This document shows, in pieces, positions 45,101 to 57,045 of a stretch of DNA of 64,000 bases. This DNA is from Aspidapion aeneum (lineage: Eukaryota > Arthropoda > Insecta > Coleoptera > Brentidae). The notes under the pieces were generated by a model, which searched no databases, had not been told where the DNA came from, and saw only the letters and a list, made by a program, of their open reading frames with translations. Numbering within the stretch: position 1 is the first letter of the stretch; the number at the start of each line of letters is the position of its first letter. The translations under genes and the position numbers were made by a program. The stretch spans positions 204,635,013 through 204,699,012 of the forward strand of contig OY755038.1 in assembly GCA_963576565.1 (NCBI GenBank), given 5' to 3'.

Positions 45101-46542
45101 AATAATCCTTAAACTTAACCCAATTTGTCGATATCACAAAATTATACGGTTTAAAAGTTTATAAATTATTTTTTTTTGTAAGCCAAAATTACATCAAACA
45201 TTAAAATCAAAATCTACAACAGGTTGGAGTTACAATAAAATAGTGTGTTAAATCTTACATACTCATATGATATAAACAGACAATATTTAGTGTGATCCAT
45301 TTTACAAATTTTAAAAACAATTAGTTCCAGTTGAAATTCCAATTTTTCTCGTAAAGAAAATTGTAAATTTCTAACAATAAATGCTATATAATACTAATAA
45401 TACTAATATAAAAAATATAGTATAAAAAACTTTAATCGCCTGATATACACCAGAAACCGTCCGGAACAACAACAGCTTAGCCAATTATAATTTAAGGAAT
45501 TTTTTAAGCTTTTGTTAATTTGTTTGCCGAGATCTTTAGCCAGAATGGTGATTTTTTTGTTTATTTCATCGAAAAAATTTCACGTTTCAGACATTACACA
45601 TTTTTTTGTGTTACTTGCTTTTTTATTATTTTTAAAAATATGTAGTGATAATACAAAATAAATAGTTAAATTTTACCACACACATATTCACATGAAAACT
45701 TAAAGTTGACTAAAAGTCAACGTGGAAACTAAATTTTCAATTTCTTTAGAGAAAACTGTGGTGACAAAATATTTATTTTTATAATGAAGTTAGTTCTAGT
45801 ATGACAAGTAATTTTGTGATTTAAAATTCTAGAAATATCATGGTTTAATTTAATGTAGCTATGCTTCCTTCTCGTTACGGTAGTTTCCAAGATATACAGG
45901 TTTGAAATTTAAAATAAACCTGTTTCCGTTTCAGACGCTTACACTGGGTGTTTTTTAAGATTTTTTCGTAATTAAAAGAGTGACCCCAACCAAATTTTTC
46001 AGTGACTCTAATAGAATTTATCGTGCTTATGATTAAAATTTGCTTCTGAAATTGAAACAAAAACTAATTGAGTGACATTAAATTACGTATTTTGGCCATT
46101 AAACAAAAAAAAACTCCCATCATACCATTCCAACTTTTTAACAATGATCTGTTTCTTATATTGTAAAATAAAGAAGAAAGCTTTATTTAAAAAAAATTCC
46201 TTAATACTTTTAAACTTATGCAGAAAAGAAAAAGTTTAAAAGCATTAAGTAAGACATAAAAATCCAAACTTTTTAATAAAAGTAAAAACTAAATTTGAAC
46301 CCAAGTACCTGGAAAAAGAGTTTTAGCACATTTCGTTCTAAACTTCGCCATGCCAAATTGTAATAAGAGCTCGGAATTTTAAGGTATATATATGTATATT
46401 CCAGATTGGAACGTTTCCTTTGGAGTCAAGTTTCTTAAATTTGGACAAAAAATTAACGAAACCAGAGAGATCTAATAGCTCTCCAACTCAGAGTTCTTTA
46501 AAATAAAATTTAAGTAAATCGACTTGACTCAATTTTTATCTA

Positions 46543-46545
<3 letters not shown>
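45101..46545. other. Unassigned sequence
   Basis: AT-rich without recognised coding or repeats. Confidence 0.4.

Positions 46546-46615
<70 letters not shown>
46546..46615. repeat. (TA)n microsatellite, about 70 bp
   Basis: Uninterrupted AT dinucleotide run directly at the 3' end of the minus-strand RTE-like copy. Confidence 0.95.
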
Positions 46616-46617
<2 letters not shown>

Positions 46618-46619
<2 letters not shown>

Positions 46620-47254
46620 CGGTTTCACAACGTTCTATATCTTCCGATAGCCAATCGCCACTCGTTTCTGTTGGCCCATAATTCATAATCTATTCTTATT
46701 TCACTGTCAGTTGTTTTGTTCTTATATCATCCACTAAAGTACGTTCATCCACTGTCACAATTTCTCTTATTCTTTGTTTTGTAACTCTTTCTCTTTTTGA
46801 TTTCCCTGCTGCTCTTCTCCAATAGTCCATCTCCGTAGCGGAAGGCATTTTTTCTGTTCTACTGTTGATTGGCCATACTTCTGAGCCGTATGTTATAATA
46901 CTTTTTACAATGGTGTAATATATAAGCTTTTTGTTATAATTGTGATTCCAACTCTGTTTTGTTTGATATACTTTGGTCCCAAATTATTCCAATTAATAAA
47001 GTTATTGCTTTTCTTCCTTGTACATTTCGATCTTTTGTAGCTTTGTCTAGTGTTCCGTCAGCTGTAATTTTTAGACCTAAGTATTTATACTCATCACAGG
47101 ACTGAATTCGCTGCCCGGTATTTAAGATTAGATCCTGTTTCATTGCACCGATACACATATACTCTGTCTTATTGAGATTAACCTCTAGTCCCCTCGTATT
47201 GTACTCTTCTATTAGTTTTCGTCTCATATATTCGAGGCCGTCATAATCCATAAT
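46618..47254 (-). pseudogene. RTE-like non-LTR retrotransposon, copy 3
   Basis: 47251-46934 reads GLEVNLNKTEYMCIG, CDEYKYLGLKITADGTLDKA (RT thumb region). A second frame (about 46925-46700) reads YTIVKSIITYGSEVWPIN and TEMDYWRRAAGKSKRERVTK, the usual C-terminal part, then stops after QLT. One frameshift near 46930. Only the last third of the reverse transcriptase remains. It ends against the (TA)n tract, which may be its tail or its target. Confidence 0.85.
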
Positions 47255-47259
47255 TTATC

Positions 47260-48161
47260 TAATCATAAGATTTTGATTTATACGCATTGTACTGACCTTA
47301 CTTTCTAGTTTTCTAATCGGTTTTGTCGGCTTCTAAAACTTTTTATTAAATAAGACGTACAAGTTTAGCAAGATTTTAACAAAATATAAATGATTGATTT
47401 GCTTGGTTCTTAACAGCAATTTGGCAGTCGTCTAGTTGTCTCTTTAGCCGCAAGTGAAGTGGCGATCGGCGTCATAGCTTCAAAGGCAGCAACTTCAAAC
47501 GCAGTAACAAACTTATAGTTTTTGCAAAGTCAGTTGAACAAAGATAAAAGCCGACCATCGGCATATCCTTTAAAGAAAGTGACATGGGCGGCGGTAGATA
47601 TACTCATGAAAATTATTTCATTTAATTATGGCGTAAATTAAAGAAATAAAAATGGATAATAAAACTTTCTATTCCTATACCTATAGAAACGACACTGATT
47701 TATTTTTTCTGCATACTGCCGACTAAAGGGGTCCCGCAAAGAACACCTGAAAGCAATTAAAAGGCATCTGCCAATCAGGTGTCGTCCATCCACCTGGGCT
47801 CGGTCGGTCGGAAAACAAATACTTTGTGGTCGGACCGCAAAGAGCCGCGCCTCTTCTCTGTCGGTAGGGTTGAAATTATATCAGGAAGATTTTATATGAA
47901 TTTGGATAACTTTTGAAGGGCAGAATTAAGAAAAATTTCATGGAATCGATAGAACACCGTATTGGGAGTTATTCAAGTGAATTTGCAAAAACTATACTAA
48001 TCTATTTAGCAAAAGCTTCAGACAACACTGGTCGTTCATTTGAAGTCCATTCTAATTCCAGAACGTCTAGGACGTCCACTGGACCTTCACACTGCAACAA
48101 GTGTTTTGTAAAATTCCAGTAAAAAAATACACTTACCATCACATTACAGGATAAGTAATAT
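47260..48161. other. Unassigned sequence
   Basis: GC-richer patch 47715-47870 has no recognisable frame. GACGTCC and GGACGTCC motifs cluster near 48060-48080 and 48818-48840. Confidence 0.4.
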
Positions 48162-48462
48162 TACATGACATATTTTGTACATTTTTTATGGAAAACGAAA
48201 ATATACAAATCCAGTTGTGTAAAAACCCAATATACTCGTAAACATGGAAAAATACATCTACGGTACTGAAAGAAACACATTTACAGTATCTCTTATGTAA
48301 AAAATTTCATGATATATATTATGAAAATCACCAACATTTTTCTCACTGATACTCTGTAAAAATGGAATAATACATCTACAGTACTGAAAAAACAGATTTA
48401 AATTATGTAAAAAATTACATGATATGTTATGGAAAATTACCAAGTTTTTTTTTCAGTGTATT
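48162..48462 (+). repeat. ~117-bp tandem repeat, 2.5 units
   Basis: ATGGAAAAATACATCTACGG (48245) and ATGGAATAATACATCTACAG (48361) begin two units; TATGTAAAAAATTTCATGAT and TGAAAATCACCAA follow in both. A diverged partial unit precedes them. Confidence 0.75.
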
Positions 48463-48861
48463 GTGCGATCGTCCAGAATCGGACATGTGTTGACATGCAC
48501 CTGCGGTCGTTCATTAGATTTAGGCGACTGCATGTTATCATTAATAATAAGACAGGACATGTTATATACAAAAATTAATGTGTTTTTTGCCTTGTGAGAA
48601 TAATAAAAATAATATCTGCATAAAGTTAGAGATGGCGCACCGGTCAGCATATTTTTCGGCAATTTGAGAGACGTGAATAAATAAAAAATTTTAAATGTTA
48701 ATTCAGAGCAACCTGCAAGGATTCCAAGTAAAGATCCTTTAAAATGTCCTGTGGCAGAGATATATGATCTACTCTATAGAACTACAATACATAATAGAAG
48801 TATGTGTATCTTCCAGTGGACGGCCAAAGGACGTCCGATGTTCGGCTATGAACGTTCAAAA
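48463..48861. other. Unassigned sequence
   Basis: No recognised features beyond motifs noted above. Confidence 0.4.
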
Positions 48862-48873
48862 GACATCCATAAT

Positions 48874-49017
48874 TATAAACAACAAGTGAAATTAAAGAAA
48901 GAAAAATAAGAAAAAAGTTTTCTGCATCGGCCTGATTTTTTTAATTTATTTTCCTTTCTTTAATTTCACTTGTTGTTTATAGTTTTAGGTCCTGGCATTA
49001 TTTGCAATTTGGTATTT
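48874..49017 (+). mobile_element. Twin-primed SINE insertion with 12-bp target duplication
   Basis: A 3' SINE segment on the plus strand (about 48928-49017, TTTCACTTGTTGTTTATAGT, TTATTTGCAATTTGGTATTT) is preceded by an inverted piece of the same SINE (48874-48932). GACATCCATAAT flanks the whole at 48862-48873 and 49018-49029. Inversion inside one target duplication is the twin-priming outcome of LINE-type integration. Confidence 0.82.
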
Positions 49018-49029
49018 GACATCCATAAT

Positions 49030-49695
49030 GTCAGACGCGGGTGTACAATGGACGTTTTTGAGCTGTCTGGGCGGTGAAGTTGAACACCAAAAATATCTAC
49101 TATTCAGAGTTTTCTCATTTTGAAGCACACATAAACTATTTTGGAAAGTTTTCTGCCATGTGCACAATCAGGATAATGGATGGTTGAAGTAAAAATCTTT
49201 TTTTTTCTAATTTTATTGAATTTACATTGACACTTTAAAAAACATTAAAAACCATAAATAAACTTCAACATAAATGGGACTTAAACATAATTTATTTTTT
49301 ATTAAAATAAATAATTATAATTTTAGTTTCAGTTTTGTAACATTAAAGTAAGAAATACTTTTACTTTATATGACATGCTAAATTGCTATTTTTGAGCGGA
49401 GGTTCGGTTCGGTTCATACGGTCCTGAATTATAAGATGTTAATTTTTTATCAACTGAAACCTCGTCCGAAACTAGATTCGTCCAAATTATCATGCACAAA
49501 GTGTAATAATAGCACAGATTTCACATGCCAAAAAAAAACTTAATTTTAAAAAATATCTTTAAAAAAGTTTGCTCTTGAAAACTTTTGGGAAAAAAGTAAT
49601 TTAGAAGCTCAACGGTAATACTCAAGAGAATTTAAAATCAATATTTAAAAGATCACAAGAACAAAACTTATATAATTTATTAGCGTATTAGGTAC
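49030..49695. other. Unassigned sequence
   Basis: Contains GGTTCGGTTCGGTTC (49401-49415). Nothing else recognised. Confidence 0.4.
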
Positions 49696-50115
49696 TTAAG
49701 AATTTCGTAAACGGTTTCTAAACGAAAAAAAGGCCTTGAAAAAAATTGTTAATGTCATTAGAAAAAAAAGTTTTTTTTTGTACTGGGACTTCCATTCTAT
49801 TGGATAAACGCCCAGTGTTCCAAAACCTGAATTTAAACGTGTTGGTAACAAAGTAGATAAAGTCATTAAAAAACGCATACAACATCCAATGGTAAGCGGC
49901 GACTTGACCCGCTATACTCGTATCACGGAGATGAAGGAATTTGTGAATGTCACGTCATTTAAGTCATACAAGATGGTGAAGAGATTTTAATTTTTGGAAA
50001 AAAAAACAATTTTTAGTTATTACTCGATATTTTGAAAGGCACTGCAGATATTTTAAGTTAAAATACAGCATCTGATTGGGCTCAAAATGGCGCCACTTTT
50101 TCCTATAGATTGTAT
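49696..50115. mobile_element. Family A MITE, partial copy 2
   Basis: AAGGCCTTGAAAAAAATTGT-AATGTCATT matches 2898-2932, and TACTCGATATTTTGAAAGGC, GATATTTTAAGTTAAAATAC, AGCATCTGATTGGGCTCAAA match 2990-3058. Both ends with GGGACACCC are missing. Confidence 0.65.
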
Positions 50116-50236
50116 AATTTCACCTGAGCGGGTACTGTCCACGTACGTCTTAAATATATCAGTATTGAGAAAGGGCCTCAAAAAAAACTGCAACAAGTAT
50201 GCCGTGATGTTGGATTTCAAATGAATCCAAACCAGG

Positions 50237-52096
50237 GCTATCAAAATGGACGGGCCACGATCCTCCACTTTATTGACGTCACATCGGAGGCTGATTTTTT
50301 TTTGATGGTCACGTCATGACACAGCTTTAAAGTATTGAAGTTAGGAATATTTGATTTTTTTTTAAATAAAGTCGGTTTTGAGATTATTTTTACTATATTA
50401 TTGCAGAACAATTTTTTTTAATGTATAGTAATCCTTAATATTTCAGAGCCGATTCATTAGCTCATACAAAATTTTAATTTAAAGCAGAAGCGAATGTGAC
50501 AAACACACAGGGCCGTATCTGCGGGGGGGTTTTGGGGGTTCAACCCCCCCCCCCGCCCCCATCCTGAAAATTTAATAGGAATGTGTTTTTTAAGTTTAAC
50601 CTTTTTTTCATATTTGTTTGCGTCGATGTTTCTTAAACTTAAAAAGAACAATAGAAAGATCGCGATGTAGGATATGTAGAAACAATACAAAATGGTTAGG
50701 TTAACAAACAAAAAAAACTCAAAGATTAACTAAGTATATAATGACTTCTAAACTTACCTAACACCAGAATATTCACTAGTTGCACAGTTTAAAACTAAGA
50801 AAAGTAAAAAACTTGTAAGGCTGTTACTTAAAATAGCGCATACCCGAAAAACGCTTGAATGAAGTATTCTGACAAATTTCAGGTGGCCGTGATCAAACTG
50901 CACGCAATCTAGTCAATGGTCATTGAATAGCGAACATATCGTACTCTAACATAAAACAGCGGTTTTATGCAAAATGTAGAAATTAATAAAAACATGTATT
51001 GATAAATGTAAATATGCCCAATAGATGGGTTTATGGTGTGTTGCGCACAAATCAATAATGAGTTAATGCAAGGCCAACAAAAAAATACAGGCCACGACCC
51101 TGAAAAAAACAGCTGTTCTTGGGGGGCTGACTTTTACATTGGGTCTTATGGGAGGTCAGAAGTTTTTTATATTATTTTCAAAATGGCACTACAGATTTCC
51201 ACGAAATTTCAGTGAAATATTCTCAGTCACCATCCCGATGTTCCACCAAACTTTTGTAAGGATGCAAGATGATTGTAAAATCTTCAAGATTTAGCATTCC
51301 TTATTTTAAATTCAAATTACTCGCCATGAACCGCATGCCAACTGTTACTTTGACATGTATTTGACTTTGTCATCTGTGTTTGTCATGGTATTTGTTTATT
51401 TGTTTGTATTGTAAAACTTTTTCGATTTTTTAATGATTTTTTACATTAAAGGTCATTTAGAATCCAAAAATACCAGCGTTAATTTTGTTACAAGCCCAAC
51501 AAAAAAATACAGGCCACTCCCCTGAAAATATCAGCTGTTCTCTGGGGGCTGACTTTTACATTGGGTCTTATGGGAGGTCGGATATTTTTTAGGATATCTT
51601 CAAAATGGCACTACAGATTTCCGCGAAAATTTAGTGAAATATTCTCAGACACCGTCCCTATATTCTACTATACTTTTGTAAGGATGCAAGGTGATTAAAA
51701 GGTTAAAATCTTCAAGATTTAGCATTTCTTATTTTGAATTCAAATTACCCGCCATGTACCGCATCCCAATTGTTATATTTGACATGTATTTGACTTTGTC
51801 ATCTGTTTTTGTCACATTCACTTCTGCTTTAAATTTAATTTTTGTGTAAGCTAATGAAGCGGCTCTTAAAAATTAAGGATTACTATACATTTAAAAAAAA
51901 TTGTTCTGCAAGAATGTAGTAAAAACAATCTCAAAACCGGCTTTATTTAAAAATAAATCAAATATTCATGAACCGTCATTCCAACTTCAATATTTTAAAG
52001 ACAGTCAGATGTGTCAGGACGTGACCATCAAAAAAAAATCAGCCCCCGATGTGACGTCAACAAAGTGGAGGATTTTGACCCGTCCGTTTTGATAGC
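50237..52096. mobile_element. Long-TIR element (1.86 kb)
   Basis: Arms of about 270-285 bp: GCTATCAAAATGGACGGG, CCTCCACTTTATTGACGTCA, TTTGATGGTCACGTC (50237-50506) against complements at 51811-52096 (TGACGTCAACAAAGTGGAGG, CCGTCCGTTTTGATAGC). The interior holds the tandem repeat at 51070-51829 and a G-run/C-run remnant at 50511-50562. No transposase frame. Confidence 0.8.
51070..51829 (+). repeat. Two tandem copies (~422-bp period) of a dispersed repeat
   Basis: Each starts AACAAAAAAATACAGGCCAC, includes TTTTACATTGGGTCTTATGG, CAAAATGGCACTACAGATTT and GCAAG-TGATT, and ends near TTGACATGTATTTGACTTTG. Another copy lies at 25604-25740. Confidence 0.85.
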
Positions 52097-52232
52097 TTTT
52101 TAAAACAAAATTACACCACGAAAAATAATTTTTTGATGTGGTAATTTTTGTAAACAAATAAAACTATATTAAGTTTTAAAAGTCTGCTGAGTACCGAATA
52201 TAAACAAATAGATAGGTAGGTAATCCGCTGAC

Positions 52233-52443
52233 TGTCCACGCTGATGAAGCGGCCCTATACATTTAAAAAAAATTGTTCTGCAAGAATATATTAAAAGCAA
52301 TCTCGAAACTGGCTTTATTAAAAAAAAATCAAATATTCATGAACCGTCATTCCAACTTCAATATTTAAAAGATAAACAGCTGTGTGGTAACGTGACCATC
52401 AACAAAAAAAATCAGTCCCCGATGTGACGTCAACAAAGTGGAG
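52233..52443 (+). repeat. Extra copy of the right arm of the long-TIR element
   Basis: GATGAAGCGGC, ATTGTTCTGCAAGAATATAT, ATATTCATGAACCGTCATTC and GATGTGACGTCAACAAAGTG follow the order of 51855-52068 at high similarity, 140 bp downstream on the same strand. Confidence 0.85.
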
Positions 52444-52918
52444 AATCGTGATTTTTACAATTTCGCAAAACTGCAAAAACTTCATAACCCCTCCCCCCCT
52501 CCCCGGTAGAACCGCTATTGCTTTTGAACCTGGAACACCCTCGGTTGGTGCTTTTGCTAACTACCGGATTTATATGGTTGTAGGTAAAAAATTGGTAACT
52601 GATCCACCCTTTGTTCCAAATACGTACTCTTTTCCGCTTAGGGGATAACTTTGAGAACTAAACGTTAACATTTATAGCGTGGGCTTGAAACGTAGACGGG
52701 TTACGTAATTTAATATCTTGTTTGGCCAAAGTCCTTTGTCAAGCTTTGACAATAGCGGGCGGATGGTGGCGCAACGCGGTGCCCGAAACTTGTAAACTTA
52801 ATTAGCTAAATTTTGGCTAACCTGTATAAAACCACTAACCATTATAACTCTACAACGTGTCACATTTGAATTGGGATTAAATGGAAAGCTCGATCATTTT
52901 TAAGAATAACGTTCATCA
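52444..52918. other. Unassigned sequence
   Basis: CCCCTCCCCCCCTCCCC run at 52487-52503. No gene supported. Confidence 0.4.
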
Positions 52919-54430
52919 GATAACGTACTCAACCCGAATACCGTCACCCACCTGAATTCCGTCACTTTTTAGAAATGTTTTGAATTATTAAGCTAATCCT
53001 GCAATGGAATTCCAAAAAAAAAACTTTTATCAGTTCACCTATAATATATTTTGCAACATTGTGCGCAAACTTCGGCTGTATTGTTTAAAAGGAAGCTGCG
53101 CGCGAAAAATTATTTTAATCGTGAGTCGTGTCGAAGCGAAACGTCGCATTTTATTATAAGGTAAGCCACTTGTACGTACTCATTTAATTTAGGATTGTAG
53201 GTACTTTATTATATTATTACCTAATATGTTTGTATGTTTTACTAAAGTAATGTCCGTAGATAAGTTTTTAATCAAAATTTTCTTCCTTTTTCGATTTTTT
53301 TCAATAAAAAGAGGGTGGCGGCGTTTGGGTTACAAAAAAGCATTAAGCCGGAAATCCGACAGGAGTGACGGAATTCCCAAAAAAACAATGTCTATTCAAA
53401 TTAGTTTTTTTCATACCTACATTTACCAAAAAGCGAAAAATACATATAAATAAGAATCACATTTGATCATATTTTTTAAATCCGAAATTCCGTCACAGGC
53501 TTTTTGAGCTATTTTATCTGAAAATGTGTTTTAAATTAAAGGTGTAAGAATTCCAGCTGTGGGGCTATGACGGCTTTCTGATTATTTTATTTTTGTAAAA
53601 AATAAGGGTGACGGAGTTCTGGTGGGCAACAATTTTTTAAAGTTCAGTTTTTTCCATATCAACAACCATCTCAAGACAACAAATCTAAGATGATAAAACC
53701 TACAAGAATTCAAATTTTTTATATTTCAATTTCCGTCATATGTTTTTATACTATAACCCGTTTAATATCTTACGAAAAATACCTACCTATCCAGAATTTT
53801 TACTCCAAATATTCTGTTTACTGTAAGAAATAAATACTTTACAAGGCTCCACCCCCCTAAAAACTATTAATTATCATTTCGAATACCATAGTTATAGGTT
53901 AAGCGAATTTTTAGATATGTTATAGTCAGACAGATAGACCAACAGATAATCCTACAACAGTTATACTGACACACAGACATATACTACCACAAAATTTGAA
54001 GTGGTAATAAAAATATTTTATTGACGGACACATTAGGCTTTCACTTCTAATGGTATACATGAAAAACTAACAATCCTATATGTTTTCGTGTTACGAGGTC
54101 CTCTTAAAAATATTTGATGAATTTATGTAAGCAAAGTTAATTAGTACAATAAAAGTTACTTGTATTTGTTATAGATTGTTTTTAGCATCCATTTTATCAT
54201 ATGACGGAATTTAGGTCAAAACTATGTCGGAGTTCAGGTAAGCACTATGACGGAATTAGTAATTTCGGATCTCTAACTTTTTTTATTTACTAAAAAATAT
54301 AATATATATATATAAAGTTTCAGCACAAGTAAAAATATATCAACACATAGAACATTGTATATCATCTCAAAAGTCAGTCCATGAATACTAAGGGGCTTAA
54401 GGTGACGGAATTCGGGTCCACTACGGTATC
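52919..54430. mobile_element. Candidate TIR element rich in GACGGAATTC motifs
   Basis: GATAACGTACTCAACCCGAA at the left and (complement) GATACCGTAGTGGACCCGAA at the right continue to a 30-bp TIR with about 24 identities. Variants of GACGGAATTC occur in both orientations near 52936, 52947, 53367, 53487, 53567, 53589, 53729, 54202, 54225, 54249 and 54404. No obvious target duplication and no recognised protein. Dispersed end-like motifs suggest protein binding sites. Confidence 0.55.
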
Positions 54431-56559
54431 TCCCCATCAAACACAAAAACATTTTAATTACGTCAAAATAATGTTTAATTTAAAAACATAACGTTATAAC
54501 CTATAGGTTGGATAATAGTTCTGTTTATAACTCAATTTCTGACGTTACAAAAATAATCTTTTGTTTTTCTAACATTGAAAATAAAATGTTTTTCCAACAA
54601 ACGAATGTGGTTTTAAAATTGCAGCGGGTCCATGCGTCTTGTTGTTAGCCACACCTTTAAAGTACGTACATATACGTATGCCCCTTACTTTGGTCTCGCT
54701 GCGAGGCATGCGAAATCTGCCGCAAATGAATATTTGGCTTAAGGTCCGTCGACTAATCGGCCGACTAAATTGTCGCATTCCCTGTCTGATTACCTAACGT
54801 AAGTATGCGATATTCCATACAAAATCATTTTTGTTTACTTTAGTTTACTTTTCTAACCTTATTTTGTGGTGCTTCATTTAAATCACTGCATACCGATTTG
54901 TTGTTCTTTAACTATACCATATTTCCCACACAACTGGAGTATATTCCGACTCAAATATGTTTGTTTTCACAAAAGTCAATTTGAAATTGAAATATTACCG
55001 ACCTACTTACTGCCAGCCTTTATTATGTTAAAATGAAAAAATCTTAAACAATCAACTGTTTTCTATTTATATATTTTTTTTATTTTTAAGAATAATTGTT
55101 TTTTAATTAAAATTTTAAAAACACAATTTTATATCCAAATTCTAACGCATTTTTTTTTCACTAAAATAGTTTCTATAAAACATTTGTACAGAATATGAAT
55201 ATTTTGCAAAATCACAAAGATATAAAATAGGTACAGTTAAAATAACTCTATTTAAAAGTATCTCCATATTATCATTTTAACAGTCGTTATCTCTTTATTT
55301 TGCAATTCTGTATAAAAAATTGCACCTACAGCAACTTTTTTAGGAAACATTTTAGTAATTTTATAAAATAATAAATAATTGACTTTAAAACCATTTTCTT
55401 TCGAAAAAAATAAGTTCCGTATTATGTATGTCAAAAATTACGTATTGTCGAAAATTGATAACTCAAATTTTTTATCTCAAAAAATCTTGTAAATTAAACA
55501 AAAGTATGACTATTAAAAACTAGAAAACTGACATTGCTTAGAACCTCAAATAAAAATAATATTTAGATTAATGGCTGCCATTCTGTTACCGCCATTTCAA
55601 AGATCTTCCGGCCAGCTTGCCGCAATTATGTATATTGGTTTCGGGCAAATCTATCCACTTCTGCAACTTTTGAAAAAGTTTAAGATTTAGTTGTTAAAAC
55701 AAATTAATTTTTATTCAATTTAGTGCCAGGTCTTACTGCCGGAAAATTACCGTAAGATGATACATTGGACCAGTCATAAATCAGTCCGAAAATCCAATTT
55801 GCGTTCCTGGTCAGCGTTGTACTGTTATCGGACATTAAATTTTCCATTCCAACGGGTCAACCAAAGCGGTTTCGGACCCCTCCAAAATACAAGATCGAAA
55901 TCGGCGCATTAGAAATTTTAGCAATTCACTCTTTTCTTTGTCTGTGTTTACAATACATTTCTAGTTTATATTACCTGAGTTAAAAAAATTACCATAAATT
56001 TACAAGAAATTTACATTTGTCTAAAAAAATTACAAAAGCGGATACCCAATAAAATTCAAATTTATGCATTTAGGGAAAGATAAATTAAATTTCGCAACCA
56101 ATTTACATTTCATTTACAACCTTACATAAATTCTCTAAATTCACAGAAAAATTGGGAATTAACACGTGATCAAATACCGGGAAAGCCACGTAAATATACA
56201 AATATTGCTTAAATTTCCAAAAAAAATATGAAAAACGAATATTTTGGAAAAAATCGCCTTTTACGCGTGTGGATCTACCAACGATTGCAACATCTACAGC
56301 ATCTGTTTATTTCTTCGCAAGAGCCTCTCAATTTTTATTTCTATAGGACTGTATTAAATGCACATAAGTATTTAGGTTTTAGCTTTTAATCGCTTTATGC
56401 TCCAGTTACATTTTTAGTAAAATAATATGTAGCATGTTTTAGCTTCCTTGAGTTATAGTGATTTTCAAGGGCGTACCTAGGGAGGGGAGCAAGGGTAATC
56501 AATTTCCCTCCCCGAAATAGTGAATAAGGTGTGTTAAAAAGATTTTTCAGGAGCACTAA
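54431..56559. other. Unassigned sequence
   Basis: AT-rich. GGGCGTACCTAGGGAGGGG near 56469 resembles a decayed hAT-MITE end of the CAGTGGCG type. No coding supported. Confidence 0.4.
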
Positions 56560-56738
56560 TAATTATTCTCAAATACCAAATTGCAAATAATGCAAGGACC
56601 TAAAACTATAAACAACAAGTGAAAGTAAAGAAATAAAAATAAGAAAAAAGTTTTTCGGCTTCGGCCGGGACTGGAACCCGGGATCTCTTGCACTGTAAGC
56701 AAACATTCTAAACATTGAACTACCGAAGCCGTATACAT
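56560..56738 (-). mobile_element. tRNA-derived SINE, full-length copy
   Basis: A tRNA-like head (56729-56657) is followed on the minus strand by a T-rich linker (CTTTTTTCTTATTTTTATTT) and the body CACTTGTTGTTTATAGTTTT, AGGTCCTTGCATTATTTGCA, ATTTGGTATTT. The same body occurs at 48874-49017 and 56964-57045. SINEs are copied by LINE machinery; a partner LINE tail cannot be identified here. Confidence 0.82.
56657..56729 (-). ncRNA. tRNA-like head of the SINE (complete cloverleaf, anticodon position ACA)
   Basis: Folds as 7-bp acceptor (GCTTCGG/CCGAAGC), 4-bp D stem (GTTC/GAAT), 5-bp anticodon stem (TTTGC/GCAAG) with loop TTACAGT, 5-nt variable loop, and T stem CCGGG/CCCGG with loop TTCCAGT. GGTTCCAGTCC is a good B box. 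Anticodon ACA is not a normal tRNA, so it is read as SINE promoter, not a functional tRNA gene. Confidence 0.75.
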
Positions 56739-56963
56739 TTTCTGAAAACTTTCATCTATGCAGGCTGTGGTGTCTTAATACAAAAACGAGAGAATCTCAG
56801 GGTATTAACTTGACCAAGTCATCAAATTGATTTCTATAAATTCTTCCTTCCCACTGTCAAAGGTATGAAAACTCAAAAGTTAGACGTAAACTATCAACGT
56901 CTGAAAACGAGATCACCTTTTCGTGTGTTAAAATTTCTGATCGCAATGGGCGATTGCCAATAT

Positions 56964-57045
56964 AATTCTTAAATACCAAATTGCAAATAATGCAAGGACC
57001 TAAAACTATAAACAACAAGTGAAATTAAGAAAATTTTCTATCAGT
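56964..57045 (-). mobile_element. 5'-truncated SINE copy
   Basis: AAATACCAAATTGCAAATAA and TGCAAGGACCTAAAACTATA, ACAACAAGTGAAATTAAG on the plus strand equal the 3' body of the SINE; the head is absent. Confidence 0.85.

Noticed and set aside
53226..53453. 75-codon frame within the GACGGAATTC element
   Set aside because: Low complexity, no domain, and it runs through the repeated motif.
56657..56729. Functional tRNA gene
   Set aside because: Anticodon ACA, SINE body attached and body copies elsewhere point to a SINE head.
56556..56738. 60-codon minus-strand frame over the SINE
   Set aside because: It is the translation of the tRNA-like head and body; no protein signal.
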